Shown: positions 53,030 through 60,977 of the stretch, piece after piece | Numbering within the stretch: the stretch's first letter is position 1 | Layout of the letters: every line of letters starts with the position of its first letter | Source of the DNA: Palsa-189 sp963803735 | GTDB taxonomy: Bacteria > Acidobacteriota > Terriglobia > Acidiferrales > UBA7541 | Length of the DNA stretch: 64,000 nucleotides | Assembly (NCBI GenBank): GCA_963803735.1 | Contig: CAWDNV010000022.1 | Span: 62,001-126,000, forward strand | Reading direction: 5' to 3' | Position numbers and translations under genes: made by a program | The notes under the pieces: model-generated | The model's input: the letters and a program-made list of their open reading frames with translations, nothing else | What the model was told of the DNA's origin: nothing | Database searches by the model: none

Positions 53030-53875
53030 TCAGCCGGCTTTGCGACGCTGCCTGCGTGCCACGGCGGCGGGCGCTGGGCGACTCATCTCTGGCCGAGCCT
53101 CTTCTTTCTTGTTGCTGGCGGCCAAACTCCTTTTCAGGGCCTGCATGATATCGATCACGGGAGCCCGCGGCGCTTCCGGCGCTGCGGCAATCGACCGTCC
53201 TTTCAATTTGGCCTCGATCAACGCATTGAGCCGCTCCTGAAATTCGTCCCGGTATTCTTTTGGATTGAAGTCCGCGGCGAGGCTTTGCACCAACTGCTCG
53301 GCTAATTTCACTTCCTGTGGATTCAGCTTCGCGTCCCCGTTTTTTCCGTACTCCGCGACATTCGCGATTTCATTGCTGTAATACATCGTATGAAGCATCA
53401 AGCCATGCAGCCGGGGCCGAAGAAAGACGGTGTACTCGCGCTGATGCATGGTTAGCTTTGCCACACCCATGCGGCTGGTATCTTCAAGCGCCTTGGTAAG
53501 CAAACGATAAGCCTTTGCGCCCTGAGCCTCCGGAACGGCAAGAAACGAGGAATCAAAATAGATAGGATCAACCTGGCTCTCGTCGACGAAGGCCAGAATA
53601 TCCATCGTCTGGGCCGAAGCGGGGGTGATTTTCTTGATCTCGTCAGGCTCTATCAGGACGTATTGTCCTTTCTCGTATTCGAAGCCTTTTACGACTTCGG
53701 AGCGCTCAACGAAACGATTACAGGTAGGACAAAAGAGCGGCTGCTTAAGTCGCGTATGACATTTGTTGTGAAGTTGATGGAGCGGGATTCGCCGAGGCCG
53801 CGCCGCTGCATACAGGCGAATGGGAATAGAAACCAAGCCAAAAGTGATGCTGCCCTTCCATACCGTCGTCGCCAT
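53030..53875 (-). CDS. ku: Ku protein (non-homologous end joining)
   Basis: A 281-residue bacterial Ku homodimer subunit, a ring that binds DNA ends. It begins with the family-typical TVWKGSITFGLVSIPIRLY; the Ku core includes EVVKGFEYEKGQYVLIEPDE and LHTMYYSNEIA. A Lys/Arg/Ala-rich tail (from about 250) is the usual DNA-binding, LigD-recruiting extension. A CPTC pair near residue 50 is part of the core. No ligD is visible in the window. Directly upstream of actC in the same direction (96 bp), probably by chance. Confidence 0.95.
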   Translation of the reverse strand: MATTVWKGSITFGLVSIPIRLYAAARPRRIPLHQLHNKCHTRLKQPLFCPTCNRFVERSEVVKGFEYEKGQYVLIEPDEIKKITPASAQTMDILAFVDESQVDPIYFDSSFLAVPEAQGAKAYRLLTKALEDTSRMGVAKLTMHQREYTVFLRPRLHGLMLHTMYYSNEIANVAEYGKNGDAKLNPQEVKLAEQLVQSLAADFNPKEYRDEFQERLNALIEAKLKGRSIAAAPEAPRAPVIDIMQALKRSLAASNKKEEARPEMSRPAPAAVARRQRRKAG

Positions 53876-54077
53876 CGAGAATTTCCCGTCAAAAAGCTTA
53901 CTGGCTCCCCGAACGGACTCTATCCGTTGAAGACTGTATTTTCCCTCTTAGCCCGCAGATCTTTCAAGACGCGCAGCAACTTTTCAATGGTGGCTACATT
54001 GAAGAGTTGATTGGGCAAGTCGCGAGACACGCCTACGCTTGGACGAGGGGTTGTTCGGTTCAGAAAGGAGGAAATAA

Positions 54078-54659
54078 ATGGCCGACGATAAAAACACCTT
54101 AAGGGTTGCCATCGTGGCTACTGATGACTTCGAAGAAGTGGAGATGACCGACCCACGCAAATTCTTGGACGCTCAAGGCGCTGAGACAGTCTTGATTGCA
54201 CCACATCCAGGAAAAATCCAGGCCATGCGCCACGACGAAAAGTCAGAAAAGTATGAAGTCGATCAAACCCTGGATGAGGCAAATCCCGAGGACTTTGATG
54301 CGCTCTTGCTTCCGGGCGGAGCCCTCAATGCAGATAACCTTCGAGTGGAACGAAAAGCCCAAGAATTCGCGCGCAACTTTGACCGCAAGAACAAACCCAT
54401 CGCCGTAATCTGTCACGGTCCCTGGCTATTGGTTTCGGCCGGACTGGTCAAAGGAAGAACGATGACCAGTTATCACACGATTAAAGACGACCTGGTGAAT
54501 GCCGGCGCGAATTGGGTGGATTCCGAAGCTGTCGTGGATCGGAATTGGGTCTCCAGCAGGCAGCCCAGCGATATCCCCAAGTTCAACGAGAAAATAAAGG
54601 AGCTTTTCTGGGGAGGCAGCCGCGAACAGCGATCCCGTGCCAGGGCGGCCTCTAAATAG
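54078..54659 (+). CDS. DJ-1/PfpI family protein
   Basis: A 193-residue class-I-glutamine-amidotransferase-like protein. The nucleophile elbow is ICHGPWLL and a conserved Glu lies in DDFEEVE; LLLPGGALNADNLR is the usual loop. The match is to the YhbO/PfpI branch, linked to stress resistance and debated deglycase or protease activities. AAAGGAGGAAATA precedes the ATG. A basic C-terminal tail (EQRSRARAASK) extends beyond the core. Confidence 0.9.
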   Translation: MADDKNTLRVAIVATDDFEEVEMTDPRKFLDAQGAETVLIAPHPGKIQAMRHDEKSEKYEVDQTLDEANPEDFDALLLPGGALNADNLRVERKAQEFARNFDRKNKPIAVICHGPWLLVSAGLVKGRTMTSYHTIKDDLVNAGANWVDSEAVVDRNWVSSRQPSDIPKFNEKIKELFWGGSREQRSRARAASK

Positions 54660-54757
54660 GCGTCCACTCACTTAAGTCACGCTCCAGGGATAGAATAATG
54701 GGTCGCGCCGACAGATAGTCCATAATCGCGCGACCCATTCTTCTTTCGGGAGCAACC

Positions 54758-56059
54758 TTGGCCGCCGAGCGTCAAAGCAAACTCGACTGGATGGATTTGC
54801 TTTGGCTCTTGTTCTTACTGGGATTGGCACTACTCCCTCCCGTTGATGAGATTCACAAGCAGATCATTCTCTTGGCGATCGGCGTTCTTCAGCTCCTAGA
54901 AGGTCGCCTCGTCGAGCAGTTACCCGCCAGAGGCAAGAGCTATGCGGTGCTGCTAAAGATCCTGCTCGCCATGCTCCTGATCAGCCACACAGGAGAAGTC
55001 GGCATCAACAGCAGTTACTATCCAATCTTTTATCTCCCGATTGTCACCGCCGCGATTTATTTCGATGCATGGTTAACGCTCGCTTGGACTTGCATTGCCT
55101 CAGCCGCTTATTGCTCTTATCTCTTGCCCGCTCTGCAGGAATACGAACTCGCGCCAGGTGCGATGGCCGAACTCGCGCTGCGTATACTGTTTTTCTTTCT
55201 CGCCGCCATGGTGGTGAATCGATTCGCTACAGAGAACAAACGGCAGACACGGCGCTACCAGATGCTTGCGGAGGAATTGGCGAAAACGAATCGAGAACTC
55301 GAGCGAGCTCAGGCGGAAGCTCGCCGTTCGGAACGTCTTGCCGCCCTCGGCCAGCTATCGGCTGGTTTGGCGCATGAGATTCGCAATCCATTGGGAATCA
55401 TCAAAGGCTCGGCGGAAATGCTGAATCAAAGGATGCGAACTGCCGAACCGTTGGTCGCCGAACTTGCGGGATACATTTCCAGCGAAGTGAATCGCCTCAG
55501 CGCTTTAGTTAGCCGGTTTCTTGATTTTGCCCGGCCGTTGCGTATCGAAACGCGGGCTTGTTCGGTTGCTGAAATTGTGGATCGGGCGCTGCGGGCTGTC
55601 GCCGCCAATTGGAATGGGCCGGAGATTAAGATAGACCGCCGTTATGACAGAGAGCTACCGCCGGCGGCGGTTGATGAAAATCTCTGCGAGCAGGTTTTTG
55701 TCAATCTGGTACAAAACGCATACGATGCCATGAGCGAGACAGGTGGCAAGCTCGGCGTTTCCATCGCGAACGGTGTGAGAGGAGATAGGCGAGGCATTGA
55801 GGTGCGGGTTTCGGATTCTGGCCCGGGAGTTCCTGTCGAGCTGCACGAGCAAATTTTCAATCCATTTTTTACGACTAAGAAAACCGGTGTAGGTCTCGGG
55901 CTTTCAATCGTGTCGAAAATTGTGGACGAGCACCGCGGCTCTATTGAACTTGTCAATCGTCAGAAGAGATCCGGTGAGTCCGGAGCTTGCTTCATCGTAT
56001 TCCTGCCGCTCGCCGAACAGGCAGTAATCTCTGAGGCGGAAGCTGCATCCAGGGCATAG
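54758..56059 (+). CDS. Membrane sensor histidine kinase, NtrB-like
   Basis: A 433-residue kinase with five or six N-terminal helices (about 12-155) and no large periplasmic domain. A coiled segment leads to the HisKA domain with phospho-acceptor His206 in LAHEIRNPLG. The ATPase part shows NLVQNAYDAM (N box), DSGPGVP (G1) and GVGLGLSIV (G2). The start is TTG after GGGAG; an in-frame ATG eleven codons later has no site. The response regulator begins four bases downstream, so they form one operon. The stimulus is presumably sensed within the membrane. Confidence 0.9.
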   Translation: MAAERQSKLDWMDLLWLLFLLGLALLPPVDEIHKQIILLAIGVLQLLEGRLVEQLPARGKSYAVLLKILLAMLLISHTGEVGINSSYYPIFYLPIVTAAIYFDAWLTLAWTCIASAAYCSYLLPALQEYELAPGAMAELALRILFFFLAAMVVNRFATENKRQTRRYQMLAEELAKTNRELERAQAEARRSERLAALGQLSAGLAHEIRNPLGIIKGSAEMLNQRMRTAEPLVAELAGYISSEVNRLSALVSRFLDFARPLRIETRACSVAEIVDRALRAVAANWNGPEIKIDRRYDRELPPAAVDENLCEQVFVNLVQNAYDAMSETGGKLGVSIANGVRGDRRGIEVRVSDSGPGVPVELHEQIFNPFFTTKKTGVGLGLSIVSKIVDEHRGSIELVNRQKRSGESGACFIVFLPLAEQAVISEAEAASRA

Positions 56060-56063
56060 TCAC

Positions 56064-57440
56064 ATGGCAACGATCCTTATTGTTGAAGATGAGGCCCGAA
56101 TGCGCCGGCTGCTCGAACTCGACCTGAGCGAGGCCGGGTATCAGACATTCTCGTCTGCCGATGCGGAAAAGGGTCTCGACCTGCTGCGCCGGGAGCAGAT
56201 CGATCTGGTGCTCACGGATTTGAAGTTGCCAGGTTTGGGCGGCCTGGAGTTCCTTCAGGCCGCCAAGCGGTTGAACGGGGCTTTGCCGGTTGTGGTTATG
56301 ACGGCGTACGGCTCAGTCGAAACCGCTGTGGAAGCCATGAAAGCTGGGGCGAGCGACTATGTTCTGAAGCCATTTTCCCTAGCGGAGATGCGCTTAGTCG
56401 TTCAAAAGGAGTTAGACGTTCGGCGTCTCCGTGAAGAGAACCGCAACTTGCGAGAGGCCCTGGGGCGGCAATACAACCATCCCAATGTCGTCGCGCGTAG
56501 CGCAAAAATGCAGGAAGTCCTCGCCTTGGTTGAGCGGGTGGCGGCGACGCCTTCGACGGTGCTCATTGGAGGAGAGAGCGGCGTCGGGAAAGACTTGATT
56601 GCGCACCTGATTCACCAGCGATCCAGCCGCTCCTCGGGACCCTTTGTGAAGATCAATAGCACGGCGATACCGGAGAACCTGCTCGAAAGCGAACTTTTCG
56701 GCTACGAAAAAGGAGCTTTTACCGGTGCGGTCACCAGCAAGCCTGGAAAATTCGAGCTTGCCGACAAAGGAACCCTCTTCCTTGATGAAATTGGCGATGT
56801 CCCTCCCGCTACTCAGGTGAAGCTCCTGCGAGTTTTGCAGGAGCGCGAATTCGAACGACTGGGCGGCACGCGCACCGTAAAGGTGGACGTGCGCCTTATC
56901 GCAGCCACCAATCGCGATCTCCGTGCTGCACTCGAGCAGGGGACTTTTCGCGAAGATCTTTATTACCGGCTCAACGTGGTGCCGATCGATGTACCGCCTC
57001 TGCGCGAGCATAAAGAGGATATTCCGGATCTGGCGAATCTTTTCCTGTCACGGCTCGCGCAGAAATCGCAAAAGAAGCTGGAAGGCATTAAGCCTGAAGC
57101 GGTACGAAGGCTGATGGATTTTCATTGGCCAGGGAATGTTCGTGAATTAGAGAACATCGTTGAGCGTGCGTGCGCTCTGGCCCCGGGCCCCTTCATTGAA
57201 CTGAGCGATATCCAAATAGACCACGTTGTGAGCCGAAACCACTCGGGACAATCCCCGCTTCTGCCCGAAGGTAAGACGCTAGACCAGTGGGAGGACGAAC
57301 TCATTCGCGAGGCCTACCGGCGCGCCAATGGAAATAAGAGCGAAGCCGCCCGCATGCTCGGTCTTTCCCGCAATGCGCTCCGCTATCGATTAGAGAAAAT
57401 AGGCATCCCGGACGAATCCTCGAAAGCGCCACAGGAATAG
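56064..57440 (+). CDS. NtrC-family sigma-54-dependent response regulator
   Basis: A 458-residue activator. Receiver domain (1-120) with Asp52 as phosphorylation site. AAA+ domain with Walker A GESGVGKD, the sigma-54-contacting GAFTGAV loop, Walker B LFLDEIGD and the arginine-finger region FREDLYYRLNVVPI. A C-terminal Fis-type helix-turn-helix (SEAARMLGLSRNALRYRLEKIG). It pairs with the kinase upstream. Only 171 bp after its stop lies a strong sigma-54 promoter, a likely target. Confidence 0.95.
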   Translation: MATILIVEDEARMRRLLELDLSEAGYQTFSSADAEKGLDLLRREQIDLVLTDLKLPGLGGLEFLQAAKRLNGALPVVVMTAYGSVETAVEAMKAGASDYVLKPFSLAEMRLVVQKELDVRRLREENRNLREALGRQYNHPNVVARSAKMQEVLALVERVAATPSTVLIGGESGVGKDLIAHLIHQRSSRSSGPFVKINSTAIPENLLESELFGYEKGAFTGAVTSKPGKFELADKGTLFLDEIGDVPPATQVKLLRVLQEREFERLGGTRTVKVDVRLIAATNRDLRAALEQGTFREDLYYRLNVVPIDVPPLREHKEDIPDLANLFLSRLAQKSQKKLEGIKPEAVRRLMDFHWPGNVRELENIVERACALAPGPFIELSDIQIDHVVSRNHSGQSPLLPEGKTLDQWEDELIREAYRRANGNKSEAARMLGLSRNALRYRLEKIGIPDESSKAPQE

Positions 57441-57497
57441 TTCGCAAGGAATCTCAAGCTGCCGCAAGGGCCAGGCTCGCCTCCGATCACTAATGCC

Positions 57498-57514
57498 GGT
57501 GGCTGAAAACCACC
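57498..57514 (+). promoter_or_regulatory. Inverted repeat, possible NtrC-type activator site
   Basis: GGTGG-N7-CCACC lies about 100 bp upstream of the sigma-54 promoter, the usual distance for an enhancer. A further GGTG nearby extends the symmetry. It has no T-run, so it is a poor terminator. Confidence 0.4.
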
Positions 57515-57611
57515 ACTTGGTGAATTCCGGCCAGACCCTGAAATTCCCAACTGCTTGCTTTGCTGTAAACAACTGAAGAAATTGAAGATAATAATCGTCC
57601 TCGCTGGCGGT

Positions 57612-57628
57612 TTGGCATAGGGATTGCC
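57612..57628 (+). promoter_or_regulatory. Sigma-54 (RpoN) promoter of the FecR gene
   Basis: TTGGCATAGGGATTGCC matches the -24/-12 consensus (TTGGCAC-N5-TTGC) with the invariant GG at 57614-57615 and GC at 57626-57627, at the exact spacing. Transcription should start near 57639, 23 bases before the ATG. It lies directly downstream of the NtrC-type regulator gene. Confidence 0.82.
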
Positions 57629-57661
57629 CTTGTATTGGCGGGATATTGAACGAGGTGGCCC

Positions 57662-59356
57662 ATGAGGACGAACACAACAAGCTGGTTAGCCGTTCCGATT
57701 CTAGCGGTTTTCGCACTAACGTCCGCGGGGGCGCAAACGAACGGGCCGCTGCCGGCTCCGGGCCCAGAGGGAGCCCAAGGTTCTAGCCAGTCGGGAACGC
57801 AGAATGAGCAAGGCGTAGCCCGAGTTAGTTTCATCCACGGCGATGTGACAATGCAGCGCGGCGATTCCGGCGACGTTTCGTCGGTCACGTTGAACACGCC
57901 CTTGATGGCCGGCGATAAGGTTTCGACGGGCGATGCCTCCCGAACAGAACTCCAGCTTGATTATGCCAATATCCTGCGCTTGGATCGAAATGCCCAAGCG
58001 ACCATCGCAACGCTCGATAAAAACCGCATTCAAGTCCAGGTCGGCCAGGGATTGGCAGGCTATTCCGTGCTAAAGGGCTCTGAGGCGGATGTGGAGATCG
58101 ATACGCCCAACGTTTCCGTCCATCCAGTTCGGGAAGGGCGCTATCGCATTCAGGTGAATCCGGATGGCGACACTTTCGTAACGGTGAATGACGGCGAAGC
58201 GCAGGTTTCGACCTCGGAAGGCAGCACCACAGTAAAGAAATATCAAGTCATTACGGTCCGGGGAACGGGCACGGATGCACAGTACAAGGTCACTGAGGCT
58301 CGCGACGGCGATGATTGGGATAAATGGAATAAGGATCGCGACAACGTCATTTACAACGCGACCGGGTATCGGAAGACGAACCGCTACTACACCGGTGCTG
58401 GCGATCTGGATGCGCACGGCACTTGGACCGAAGTTCCCGACTATGGCCAAGTATGGGTGCCTCATGTTGATTCCGGTTGGGCGCCCTATCGAGATGGCCG
58501 CTGGGTCTGGGAGCCATATTGGGGTTGGACTTGGGTTTCTTATGAGCCCTGGGGTTGGGCGCCCTATCACTACGGCCGATGGTTCGACTGGGAAGGATCG
58601 TGGGCCTGGTGGCCGGGTCCGATTTATCCGGCTTACCGCCCGATTTGGGCTCCTGCATACGTTTCGTTCTTCGGATTTGGCGGAGGCGTGGGTTTCGGCG
58701 TCGGGTTCGGGTTCGGCTCCATTGGCTGGTTGCCGATAGGACCTTGCGACTTCTTCCATCCTTGGTGGGGCGGTTTTCGCGACCGCTTCGGAGTTGTAGG
58801 ATTCGACCGAATCGGCGGCCTCCGGGATGGAATCGGGCCGCTGCATGGCGGCAATCAATTTTCCAATCTTCACAACGTGCTCGTTAACAATCGCATTCGT
58901 GCAGGTGTCTCCGGAGTGCCGGCGGAAAGCTTCGGTCGTGGCACAACCCTAGCCCGAGGCGTGGGTGCCGCGGACTTGCGTAACGGGCACATGATGACAG
59001 GCAATCTGCCTGTGGTTCCCACTCGTGACAGTCTGCGTGTGTCTGATCGGCCCGTGAGTTCGACAGCCGCAGCGCGAATGAGCGAGCCGCACAGCTTTTT
59101 GTCTAAGAGCACACCGGCAGCACGACCGGAGCCGTTTTCTTCGCAAGCCGCGCGGGTAAATGAATCGATCCAGCGCAACGGGCAGTTCCAGGCAGTCAAT
59201 GGGTCGAGACCCGCCGAAAATCCGGGCGCAAATCGCCCCGGCTTCGCAGGTCAATCGGCAACAAGGCCACAACCGAACGTGGGGCAGCAGTCCAACTCTG
59301 CGGCGGGAGTTCGCAGTCCTGTCCAGTCTCAAGACGCGCAGCGGTCAGACATTTGA
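57662..59356 (+). CDS. FecR-domain secreted protein, ended by an in-frame TGA
   Basis: A 564-residue product. The signal peptide is cleaved near SAGAQ; a FecR domain (about 50-155) has SFIHGDVTMQRG, LMAGDKVSTGDASRTELQL and GEAQVSTSEGSTTV. A Trp/Tyr/Pro-rich region (about 225-345, with WEPYWGWTWVSYEPWGWAPY) and a Gly/Phe-rich part follow, as in Acidobacteriota FecR proteins. Reading stops at TGA (59354-59356), but the same frame then stays open to 60019 with the family's usual Gln/Gly/Ser-rich tail. The product as encoded is therefore probably truncated. GAGGTGG precedes the ATG. It is driven by a sigma-54 promoter. Confidence 0.85.
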   Translation: MRTNTTSWLAVPILAVFALTSAGAQTNGPLPAPGPEGAQGSSQSGTQNEQGVARVSFIHGDVTMQRGDSGDVSSVTLNTPLMAGDKVSTGDASRTELQLDYANILRLDRNAQATIATLDKNRIQVQVGQGLAGYSVLKGSEADVEIDTPNVSVHPVREGRYRIQVNPDGDTFVTVNDGEAQVSTSEGSTTVKKYQVITVRGTGTDAQYKVTEARDGDDWDKWNKDRDNVIYNATGYRKTNRYYTGAGDLDAHGTWTEVPDYGQVWVPHVDSGWAPYRDGRWVWEPYWGWTWVSYEPWGWAPYHYGRWFDWEGSWAWWPGPIYPAYRPIWAPAYVSFFGFGGGVGFGVGFGFGSIGWLPIGPCDFFHPWWGGFRDRFGVVGFDRIGGLRDGIGPLHGGNQFSNLHNVLVNNRIRAGVSGVPAESFGRGTTLARGVGAADLRNGHMMTGNLPVVPTRDSLRVSDRPVSSTAAARMSEPHSFLSKSTPAARPEPFSSQAARVNESIQRNGQFQAVNGSRPAENPGANRPGFAGQSATRPQPNVGQQSNSAAGVRSPVQSQDAQRSDI

Positions 59357-60019
59357 GGGACAAGGCAGCGTCCGCAGGAGGCGCAAGGTGCAAATGGCTG
59401 GCAGCGGTTTGGCGCACAGCGCGGCGCTACCAATAATCAATCGCCGGTAGCCCAGCCGCAAATTCGCTCGAACGCTCAGCCGGAATTTCGCAACAACGCT
59501 CCTGCCGGGCGCGAAGCCCCTAACGCCAATGCTGGCCAGGCATCCGGCTGGCAGCGCTTCGCTGGGTCCAATGGACCCGCGGCAGCTCCGTCGAACGGCG
59601 GTTACCGTCCGCCATCCAGCGGCGCCGGTAGCCGGCGAACGCTGGATATGAACAAGCCAATCGTGAACGAACGCTCGTATCGCAACAATGGCGATAGCTA
59701 CGCCGGGACCAATCGCGGAGGCTCCGCGCCGTCATATCGTCCAACGCCAAGTTATTCGGCGCCGACGTCTCGCAGCTCTCCATCCTATTCGGCCCCGAAC
59801 TATCGCAGTTATCCTTCGAATCCGGCGCCGACTTATCGTAGCGCTCCCGCGCCGCGGTCGTATGGAGGAGGCGGTGGTGGCGGCAGCTACGGCGGCGCTT
59901 CTCGCGGAGGCGGCAGTTATTCAGGCGGCGGTTCTAGGGGAGGCAGTGGCGGCGGAGGATCCCACGGCGGCGGTTCCTCCGGCGGGCATTCTTCCGGAGG
60001 CTCCTCGCGCGGCAGGTAA
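59357..60019 (+). pseudogene. Detached C-terminal tail of the FecR protein
   Basis: The same reading frame as the preceding gene continues for 220 codons without another stop. It holds two similar blocks (ANGWQRFGAQRG and ASGWQRFAGSNG), then LDMNKPIVNERS, a Tyr/Pro/Ser-rich stretch and a Gly/Ser/His-rich end finishing in SSRGR. These belong with the upstream protein; the joined product would be 785 residues. A good terminator stands right after this end, not after the TGA. A separate start at the ATG 59648 is possible but has no clear ribosome-binding site. Confidence 0.75.
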
Positions 60020-60050
60020 GTGAGTAGAAGCGGAGCAGTGGCAGCGTGGC

Positions 60051-60084
60051 GCGGCCTTCCGGCTCCGGAAGGCCGCGGCGTTTT
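60051..60084 (+). terminator. Intrinsic terminator after the FecR unit
   Basis: A perfect 10-bp stem GCGGCCTTCC / GGAAGGCCGC (60051-60060 with 60067-60076), 6-base loop, then GGCGTTTT. The T-run is short and offset, but the hairpin is strong. Confidence 0.75.
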
Positions 60085-60171
60085 AGAGGCAGCTTTAGCT
60101 TCGATTCGCACACTAGATGCCCTCCCGTCTTATCGTCCGCTATACTGCGATGTTAGTTAGAAGGTGCAGAC

Positions 60172-60939
60172 TTGTATCCTTTCATCCACATCGGTCCTTT
60201 GACTCTGGGAACTTACGGAATCATGGTCGCCACGGGCCTGATCTGTGCGTTCTTTGTTATACGCGCCGACCTGCGACGCAGGGGCTACGGTGCCGACGCT
60301 GAGAATATTATTGGCACCACAGGCTTGGCTGGCCTTCTCGGAGCACGGCTTTATCATCTACTGGAGTCGCCGTCGGAGTTCTTCGCGCACCCCTTACCGT
60401 TGCTTTTCAGCACGATGGGCTTCGCTTGGTTTGGAGCGGTGATTGGTGGTTTCGTAGCTCTCGTTCTACTGGCGCGGCACTACCAGATGAAAATTCTGTT
60501 GATGCTGGATATTGCCTCCCCAGCCGCCGCGATTGGATACGGAGTCGGCCGCATCGGCTGTTTGATTTCCGGAGATGGAGATTACGGTACTCCTACCTCG
60601 CTTCCGTGGGGAATGAGTTTCCCCAACGGCCTGGTGCCCACGACCGAGAGAGTTCACCCCACGCCGATCTACGAATTCCTGGTAGCTATGTTGATTGGCT
60701 ATATCTTGTGGCGCATTGGGGCGCGCGCCGTCGGTGGATTGCGGCCCGCCGGAGAAGTCTTCGCTTACTACTTGGTTCTGACAGGAGTGGCGCGCTTCCT
60801 GGTAGAGTTTATTCGCATCAATCCGCATTCGTTTTTCGGTTTGACCAACGCGCAGGCGGCAAGCATCGCTTCGATTCTGGCCGGAGCAATCCTGCTATTG
60901 GAATTGGTTCGAAGGATTCGCCCGCAAACGGTGATCTGA
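60172..60939 (+). CDS. lgt: Prolipoprotein diacylglyceryl transferase homologue, divergent
   Basis: A 255-residue membrane protein with about seven helices. It has the Lgt plan: the N-terminal MYPFIHIGPLTLGTYGIM, a central GYGVGRIGCLISGDGDYG segment, PTPIYEF, and the C-terminal ARFLVEFIRINP. Lgt adds diacylglycerol to the lipobox Cys, as needed for the lipoproteins in this window. Relative to E. coli Lgt (from memory), the signature Asn residues are Cys and Ser, the Glu is Asp, and the His of the HGG motif is replaced (AWFGAVIGG). The conserved Arg of GR-I-G remains. The start is TTG with AAGGTG upstream. It may be the housekeeping enzyme of a variant class or a paralogue. Confidence 0.82.
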   Translation: MYPFIHIGPLTLGTYGIMVATGLICAFFVIRADLRRRGYGADAENIIGTTGLAGLLGARLYHLLESPSEFFAHPLPLLFSTMGFAWFGAVIGGFVALVLLARHYQMKILLMLDIASPAAAIGYGVGRIGCLISGDGDYGTPTSLPWGMSFPNGLVPTTERVHPTPIYEFLVAMLIGYILWRIGARAVGGLRPAGEVFAYYLVLTGVARFLVEFIRINPHSFFGLTNAQAASIASILAGAILLLELVRRIRPQTVI

Positions 60940-60977
60940 ACACGCCTGTCGGGCCGAGACTTCCGCTTCGAGCAGAT

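Noticed and set aside
57498..57514. Terminator for the NtrC-type gene
   Set aside because: The stem is only five base pairs and no T-run follows; an activator site is the better reading.
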